Positions 57,494 to 64,000 of a stretch of DNA of 64,000 nucleotides are shown piece after piece. Source of the DNA: Anastrepha obliqua. Lineage: Eukaryota; Arthropoda; Insecta; Diptera; Tephritidae. The notes under the pieces were generated by a model. That model was not told the origin of the DNA and did not search any database. It saw only the letters and a program-made list of their open reading frames with translations. The stretch is taken from contig NC_072895.1 in NCBI RefSeq assembly GCF_027943255.1, positions 28,184,001 through 28,248,000 on the forward strand, written 5' to 3'. How positions within the stretch are numbered: position 1 is the stretch's first letter; every line of letters starts with the position of its first letter. The translations under genes were made by a program, and so were the position numbers.

Positions 57494-58358
57494 AAGCGTG
57501 ATCAGACTGGAGATACTTTTTCCAATAGGGGTTTTTTGACAGATCGCGTGTGACTACTGTCACACTAAATATAACATTTTTTTCAGTATTCATTGACATT
57601 TCATCATGGAAAGATTTACGCCTCAACAACGCTTAGAAATCATAAAATTGTATTACGCAAATCGACGCTCTGTGAAAAGTGTTCATCGCGCGCTCAGGCG
57701 AACTTATGGCTACGACAATAAGCAAAATTACCGTATTTGGGCTGAAGAGCAATCCGAAGCCATTGAAGAACCAAGAAACAGAAGTTGCATCCATTGAAAA
57801 CAACCGTTTTGGTGGGGCCTATGGGCTGGAGGAATCATCGGCCCATATTTCTTCAAAGACGAGGCTGACGCTAATGTAATAGTGAATGGCGAAAGATATC
57901 GCGCCATGATAAACGACTTTTTGATGTCAGATGCCTATAAATTGAAGCCTGCGATCTCCACAAAAACATTGGTTCCAACAAGACGATGCTAGTTGACATA
58001 CAGCCCGTGAAGCAATGGATTTACTGCGTCATCGTTTCGGTGAGCAATTTATATCTCGTCTCGGACCAGTGGATTGGCCGATTGGCCATCAAGATCGTGT
58101 GATATCACGCCTTTGGACTTTTATTTGTGGGGGGTATGCAAAATCTAAATGCATTGTGAATAAATCAGCTTCGAGTGAAGCATTGGAGCGCAACATCACT
58201 AAAGTTATTCACGAGTTGCCGACCGACTGAAGTCCTGCAGCGACATTTGAAAGGGATTATCTTAAAAAAATAAATGTCATGAATGGTTCTACACAAAAAT
58301 AATAAAGATTGCCCAATAAATTTGAAATTTCGTTGTTTTATTTCAATTTAAAATCCGA
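57494..58358 (+). mobile_element. Tc1/mariner-superfamily element copy 3, deleted and broken
   Basis: The left end AAGCGTGATCAGACTGGAGA is preceded by TA (57492-57493). The ATG at 57606 begins MERFTPQQRLEIIKLYYANR, an N-terminal HTH, which is fused at about codon 38 to NKQNYRIWAEEQ. This fusion removes the second HTH and the first catalytic Asp. Codons then shift frame, with WGLWAGGIIGPYFFKDEADA and ERYRAMINDFLMSD. The second block (WFQQDDAS) is followed by TGA at 57994-57996. DRVISRLWTF and a C-terminal SEALERNITKVIHELPTD end the frame near 58230. The right terminal repeat is missing; a SINE tail begins 18 bp further on. Confidence 0.85.
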
Positions 58359-58375
58359 TCCGTACGACAAGTGAT

Positions 58376-58542
58376 TTTTTGGAAAGGAGTTTTTCCATGG
58401 CAAAATACACTCGGAGGTTTGGCATTTCCTGCCGAACGGCGACCTCTGGTAGAAGAAAAATTGCCTCTCAAATGCGACAAGAGATTCGAATCTGTGCACT
58501 TCCGAATGGTAGTCACGCACCAACCCATTTGGCTACGGCAAC
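58376..58542 (-). mobile_element. tRNA-derived SINE, copy 3
   Basis: Read from 58542: GTAGCCAAATGGGTTGGTGC (A box), GATTCGAATCT (worn B box), then GGTCGCCGTTCGGCAGGAAA, AACCTCCGAGTGTATTTTGC and CATGGAAAAACTCC. The 3' part of the SINE is truncated. Confidence 0.82.
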
Positions 58543-58805
58543 CAAATCAGCTGACTGGATGACGTAATAATTTGCTATGCCTTTTTTGCTGATTTTTATT
58601 CATATTTTTATTATTATTACTATTTTTTTTTAACTTTTTGTTTTATTTCTGTTTCTGTTTGATTTTCATTTTTATTTCCTTCTTATTTTTACTATTATTC
58701 ATGCGCAAAGTTATCTCGTACCTCGCCGTTCTCTTTCTTGCTTAGCCAATTGTTACGTCACAGTTAGAAATACCCTTAGGCAAGTCGCAATGTGGAAGTT
58801 CATAA

Positions 58806-59512
58806 GTGCCGATTTACACAGGGAAACATTTGGAAGGGAAAAATTTTATTTTCGCTAGAGAAGGACGGACGGGGAAGAGAGAGACGATTTTGTGTGCCGT
58901 ACTGGCGACAGGTTTTGTGTTTCCTATTTGTATTTTCAATCTTAAAGTTGGCTGCGAGACAATTTTAGACAGTTGCTTCATGCGTTTTCTTCTTTTGTGT
59001 GAGAAAGTTCTGTGTTGGTTTTCAATCAAATGGAAGAAATCAACGATTACAAACACCAAAATGCTGGTGGGAAAATACAGAATGATTTTTGCTGGTAAAT
59101 TAGATATGATTTAAGAAACTTGTGGGACATTTTTATGTTGAATTCGAAATTATTTTTCCATTTCTAGATACTCAGGTTAATTTAATTAAAATTTTTTAAT
59201 ATATGAAATATTTTTTATAAAATTTTTCTTATTCAAGTGCAAAAAATTGTAAATTTATATATGAATATAAATAATGAAAAATTCATATTATTTAACTAGC
59301 CCAATTTGCCTTCTTCATTAAAATATTTAACAAACTGTTGACGAATGTTTTCCACTTTACATTTTACGGATTGTAGAAGATATCGAACCTCGGAAGATGC
59401 TGAAGAAGTATACATCAAAAGCAACGAATGTTGCCGAAAACAATTTTGCTCGTATAATCGCGCATGAAACATCAAAAGAGAATTTCCAGTGTCTCTCTGT
59501 GTAAATCGGGAC
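58806..59512. mobile_element. Unclassified 707-bp element with CCGATTTACACAG ends
   Basis: The left end GTGCCGATTTACACAGGGAA pairs with the right end read inward, AGTCCCGATTTACACAGAGA, continuing ACAxTGGAA. The interior has two coding-like but unassigned stretches (58806-59114 and 59340-59480). I could not find a clean target duplication, so the superfamily is open. Confidence 0.6.
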
Positions 59513-59808
59513 TCATTTTTGATCTGTTACTGCTCATGCTGTATCTTCAAGAATGATAGAGAAATAGTTTGCGCCTTTCGAATTCGCCGTGTCGTAAGAG
59601 TCCATGAATAAAAAAACAAAAGGAAGTGGAAAATTACTTGCTTGTGAAGAAGAAGAGTAGATGAAAGCAGTGGAAACAACCAAACACAAAAAAGTATACG
59701 CACACACTCATACTTCCTGCCACGGCGTCTTCTGCATAAAAACGAAAACAAACTGTATTTGGAGGCTTTGTATTAATTTGGGCTTTCACAATTTAAAACA
59801 CGGCACTT

Positions 59809-59893
59809 CGGCCCCCGCGGCCGAATGGGTTAGTGCGTGATTACCATTCGGAATTCACAGAGAGAACGTGGCTTTGAACCAGCTTTTCTGCGT
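59809..59893 (+). mobile_element. tRNA-derived SINE head, copy 4
   Basis: GCGGCCGAATGGGTTAGTGC (A box, 59818) and GGCTTTGAACC (worn B box, 59870) about 40 nt apart. The similarity fades within 20 bp after the B box, so only the tRNA-like head is present. Confidence 0.78.
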
Positions 59894-59899
59894 AGCTTG

Positions 59900-60463
59900 T
59901 CGACAAACAGGATTAAATTTTGCGAACTAGACGCACGAGCTGCTTTAAATCATGGACTGGACTTCCGGCAAGATACGTTTTCATAATTCCCCACACAATT
60001 TCAATGGGGTTGGCGTCTGAGGACTGGGAAGACCAGTCCATTACTGTGACGCCATTTGCTTGTTTTGTTATTTCTCAATGAGTTTTTCTGAGAGCAGTGG
60101 TTTTGATGATGTGGGACGATAGGAAATGTTCGCCTCCTTCAATCGTCGTTCGACGGCGTTGATACACACATCTATTCTCATTTTAGCACGAATTGTGCGT
60201 GCTTGTCGTGTAGTCACAAAGCAAAGACCCGCTTAAAAAGTTGGACGATCACTTTATCCCGGTTTTTTGTCGTCACTCGCTTCAAGCCGCGCTCGGAAAA
60301 GTCATCAACGTTTTTGTACACCTTCTATCGTTGATTCCACTTCACAGCAACTTTTTTTTGATTTTTTAATCACTTTTGCAGCAGCGGCGTAAGATAATTT
60401 CGGCCCTTTCGATTGCGTGCATAAAAATTACGCCTCGAAACGCTTCGTGTAATTCTCATTCAT
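59900..60463 (-). pseudogene. Tc1-like transposase, catalytic core deleted
   Basis: From the ATG at 60463: MNENYTKRFEA, a TAA at codon 12, then FLCTQSKGPKLSYAAAAKVI, KRVTTKNRDKVIVQLFKR and a second HTH in broken frames, ending RRTFPIVPHHQNHCS. The sequence then jumps to WSSQ...TPLKLCGEL, a worn form of DWPSQSPDLNPIENVW, the last catalytic block of Tc1-like transposases. The middle of the DDE domain is missing. Confidence 0.7.
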
Positions 60464-60676
60464 TTTTGTTTGGTTGTGTTTGCGGGAAAGTTTCGAACGA
60501 CACTAACCTGAGTTAGCAGTGGCGTCGTAGCCCTTGAGTGGACTATTACACCGAAAAAAGCAGAACGAAATATATCTTGAAATTACAAGAAAAAAACCGG
60601 TATTTTCTACTGACACAGACTGTATATTTGCTACTCCTTTTGTTTGCTTTGTTCGTTTGTTTCGTATCGGAAAGGA

Positions 60677-60755
60677 AGCTGACGTCAGACTTGACAAAAT
60701 CGCGACAAATAAATTGACTGTTTTTTAAAGGCGCCACCTAAGGCACTCAATTCGC
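60677..60755 (+). repeat. Dispersed 79-bp repeat, copy 2
   Basis: AGCTGACGTCAGACTTGACA through AGGCGCCACCTAAGGCACTC and AATTCGCC, as at 56198-56276. Confidence 0.75.
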
Positions 60756-63240
60756 CTTGCTGTAGCTGCTATTAAGGCGTTACATACGTCCGGAATTTTC
60801 AAAAAATCGATTTTTCGGCACGGTCTGCATGATAACTCATACAGTTTTTAATATTTTTTTTCGAAAGAGTTTTCTCTATAGTGTGTTGAGCCGGATTTTT
60901 GATATTTTTATTAAAAAAATTTATAAACATAATTAAAGTGTGACATTTAAGACGTAAAACGCATACTTTTTTTTTTTAAATGCCGTAAATTGTAAAATTT
61001 TTCGAAATTCCAAAATCCGCCTCGACAGACTATAACTACAATTTTATTTTACGAGAATTTTTTTTACTTTTTACAAATCCATCAACATTTCAAAGAGAAA
61101 TGCTGCAGACCGTGGAGCAACTTTTTTCATTGTACTTTGGGTCACGTGATTTTTTATATACTAATTTTGGTAAAAAAAAATTAAAATACATTTTTTTATA
61201 AAGTTGAAGTACTAATGAACAGTGCAGCAAATTTTTTTATATTTATTGACGTATTTTTGCTCTGCAGGAATCTGTTCAACCCCAGTTCGTAAACGCATCG
61301 ACTTTGACCACTGACTTTGACTGGTAACATAGCTCACACATACATGCTCAGAAGAGGGGTGGGTGCAAGTCCTGAAATAATCACTGATGTTTCAGCAAAT
61401 ATAATAACATAATTTTCTAATAACACCAAGGATGAGTTCGTTGAAGCGGCAATCTGTGGCTAACACCGCTCAGCACGCGGCGTGGGGTGATCATCATTAA
61501 AAGCACACACATACATATGCAGAATGGCGCATATGTTTTCTAACTAATTATATACACATTAAAGATTTACCTTGGCATTCTCATTAAGTAATAACGGTTT
61601 ATTAATTGTTAGCCGTTTGTGTGTGTATGTGTGTGAATGTTTGTATATCATATTCAGTACTTACTCATTTTACGCGCATATATGTGGGTACGTGGGTACG
61701 TGTGTACGCGCGTACTTATATATGCTTATATATGTTGTTGTTGTTTTTGTTTTAACTATTCATATACTAGTAAATATTTGACTACTTCACGCCTGCCATT
61801 GCGCCTAAATGCCTTCATTAGCACCATTTTTACGAGTATGACGAGTATGCGACCGAGTATATTTGTATATATATATATATATATAGGTGTGTGTGTGTGT
61901 TTATTATATTGTAATTGTATATATGTAAGTATTGTAAGTACGTAAAAGCAGCATTCATGTGACACACAACGCTATTAATGGACTATATATAATATTTAAT
62001 TACACATACACATATATATTTGTATGCATATGCGTATGTATTGGTAGTTGAAATGTAACTGCTTTGTAGTTGCTTTCAATGCACCGATTTTGCTGAATAT
62101 ATTTGCTGTTGGATGTGTCTTTTTTGTTTCTTATTTATTTATTTATTTATTTTTTTTTTTTGGTTTTTGGTTTTCGTTACATTTTTACGTTTATGACTTA
62201 TGCATTTATTATGCGCCTGTATGCGCGTGTATGCGCATGATATGTGAAAACGTTTTCGCTCAGCGTTCTTCAGTTTTCGTACCCTCTATACGAGTATACG
62301 AGCAATATACGTACTCCTGTGATGTTAGTCGCATGTTGTTGCTTGAGAGCTGTAGAGTAGTACGACTCAGTGTACACAAACAACTAACTAGGGAAGGGGA
62401 TTTGATTTCTTGACGCCCTTTTGCGTTGTTGCGCGCACTCATTTCTTTTGTTAGATGCTAAGCTTGAGTTTCAGCTGCTAAGAGCCTCAGACACCACTAC
62501 ATACATATCAGTTTACTTGATGTCGTGCCGCGTCGTCGTTGTCGTCGTCGTCGTCGGTCCTAATCAATCTTTTCTACCAATTGTTTGTTGCCGTTCAAGA
62601 GTATGTGATTTATGTTAGGCGTCTGTTTTTGCGCGCCTGTAGTGTTCCCACATCTGGCTGGTGAAGTAGTAAATAGGCAGCGTTAATGCAAGCAGCGTTT
62701 AGCAGTTGCGCTGTGGTTGCACTGCGCACCCCATCCATGTGATCAACTAACTTATTAGATATTTTGAGATTTAAAAAAATTTTTTTTTAATTTTTAAAAA
62801 ATTTTTTATTGTAACTTTTTCGTAAGCGTGCGACTTTTGCTTCGTTTGAGTGCTGCGTAAATAGAATTAAACTTTTCGTTTTGCCAATCTACTAATTTTG
62901 CTTGCAGCCAATTGCTTTGTGGTCTGATATTTATTTGCTTTAATTTTCTATAAAATTTATTTTTCGTTTTTCAAACCTAATTTTTTATTTAGTTTTTTAT
63001 TATTCAATTTCTTGTGACTCTTTCTACTAATTTCGCTTTTGCTATTATTTGATTTTTCTTCGCTCTTGCTAATAAATCAATCGCACCCGAATTCCTTTCA
63101 ATTTATTCTAATACTGCTGGCTGTTATTATTGTTGTTGTTGTTGTGGTTGCTGCTGTTTGCTGCTGTTTTGCAGCTGTTACTTGTTAACTTAACCTTAGG
63201 AGTCTAAAGATAGCGTATCTACGTCAAATTTGAAACTTAC
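60756..63240. other. Intron or 5' flanking sequence with microsatellites
   Basis: (GT)n and GTACGTGGGTACGTG-type repeats at 61612-61715, (AT)n/(GT)n at 61865-61900, (CGT)n at 62533-62556, and (GTT)n and CTGCTGTTTG repeats at 63130-63175. No coding exon, conserved ELKS N-terminal residues or promoter could be supported. Confidence 0.5.
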
Positions 63241-64000
63241 TTGTCGTTTATGCTCGGATGGCAGTTTCGGATAGTCTAAATCTAGTTTCGAATATGGCGA
63301 CATGTGATGGTGATAGTATGGTGTGCTTGTATGGCTTAATGGGGCTGATGTTGTGGGGTGATGGTGGCTGAGATGTTGCTGGCTTAGATGGCTGAGGTGA
63401 TGATGCGCTTGTGCTTGTTGTTGCTGTTGTTGTTGTTGTTGATGATGATGATATGACGGCAAAGTATGCATACTATCATATGCCGACGACGCAGCTGCCA
63501 CGCCCGACGCACCAGTCGCCACACCGCCAACGCCACCAACGCCACCGCCTGCACTTAGGCCACCGCGCCCAGTCAGCGCCGCATCGTCAAGCGCGCTGCT
63601 GGTAAGTGTGGCCGCAAACGGTCCACTAGTTTCACGCAACGCCGCCAACGGATGGGTTTGCATATGATGCTGCTGCTGGTGCACGTGGTATTGATGCATC
63701 GGATTCAGCTGCTGCTGCACCGAGTGGTGGATGTGCGCCGACGGGTGCTGGGCGCCGAGCGGCAGCTGGTGTGCATAATGTTGTGTGCCCGCAAATTGCT
63801 GTTGCAGATTATAGGCAAGCGGATGCTGATGCGTTGCCTGTGGCTGCGGTGCCTGTGCGGCGTACTGATAGTACTGCGAAATTGCCGGATTGGAGGCGTG
63901 CAGCGATGGCATTAGATTGCGTTGCTGTAGCAACGTACTCATACTGTATGGCATATCATTTTGACTGAATATGGACTGAGAGAATGGATTCGCATAACTA
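63241..64000 (-). CDS. brp: Candidate brp N-terminal exon, His/Gln-rich, open to window edge
   Basis: The minus frame is open from 64000 (SYANPFSQSIFSQND) to 63241 and ends PKLPSEHKRQ before a perfect GTAAGT donor at phase 0. That joins in frame to LDEFRLEI at 38102. Without splicing it would stop 14 codons later at 63196 (TAA). The peptide is low in complexity: Gln runs and His runs (about 63420-63460), a Gly/Val/Ala stretch near 63525-63570, several HQQQHH tracts, and a final SPYSKLDLDYPKLPSEHKRQ that looks unlike a repeat. The first Met visible is at 63954, but the frame extends beyond. I infer an isoform-specific first or second brp exon. It does not resemble the N-terminal residues of Drosophila Bruchpilot that I know. 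A separate gene ending at 63196 is the alternative. Confidence 0.6.

Noticed and set aside
56596..57629. Possible short genes in 56.6-57.6 kb (minus strand)
   Set aside because: Frames are short, have no recognisable domain and show intron-like composition.
63411..63968. Plus-strand frames opposite the His/Gln-rich exon
   Set aside because: These are shadows of CAG/CAT-rich codons on the minus strand, with low-complexity peptides only.

Overview
The window is AT-rich dipteran genomic DNA. It looks like part of one very large gene on the minus strand: seven exons of bruchpilot (brp, the fly ELKS/CAST active-zone scaffold) plus one candidate upstream exon. The protein pieces follow Drosophila Bruchpilot closely and in order. 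The huge introns and the many Tc1/mariner, LINE and SINE copies suggest a higher fly with an expanded genome. A tephritid fruit fly is my guess, not something the sequence proves.

In transcription order (right to left) the brp exons are: a His/Gln-rich candidate N-terminal exon (63241 to beyond 64000), then 38013-38102, 34493-34738, 33691-34179, a 39-nt microexon (26830-26868), 22052-22168, 8003-8185 and 4915-5235. The gene continues beyond the left edge. The seven confident exons give 495 continuous coiled-coil codons. All are phase 0 and a multiple of three. No other host gene was recognised.

The rest is intron, mostly filled by mobile and repetitive DNA. At 1-4742 a Tigger-like element sits in a mariner, which also carries a complete second mariner, followed by a 682-bp hAT-type hairpin. 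At 5.3-7.5 kb are a decayed LINE and a deleted Tc1/mariner-superfamily element. At 9.2-11.4 kb is a ~175-bp satellite with higher-order structure. At 11.9-21.2 kb are LINE pieces, several dead mariners, a MITE, and a three-level nest (mariner, LINE, 252-bp MITE). At 22.8-25.2 kb is a satellite block bounded by inverted repeats. At 27-32 kb are MITEs and minisatellites. At 35.3-37.4 kb an I-like LINE lies in a mariner. The 25.1-kb intron at 38.1-63.2 kb holds AT-rich arrays, four tRNA-derived SINEs, MITEs and decayed transposases.

Every transposase seen is broken by stops, frameshifts or deletions, so none looks autonomous. The most notable signals are the all-phase-0 exon design, the alternative N-terminal exon, the hAT foldback with an 8-bp target duplication, the inverted-repeat-bounded satellite, and a transposon family whose three copies share one nonsense codon and one deletion edge. 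I found no convincing new enzymatic or defence system.
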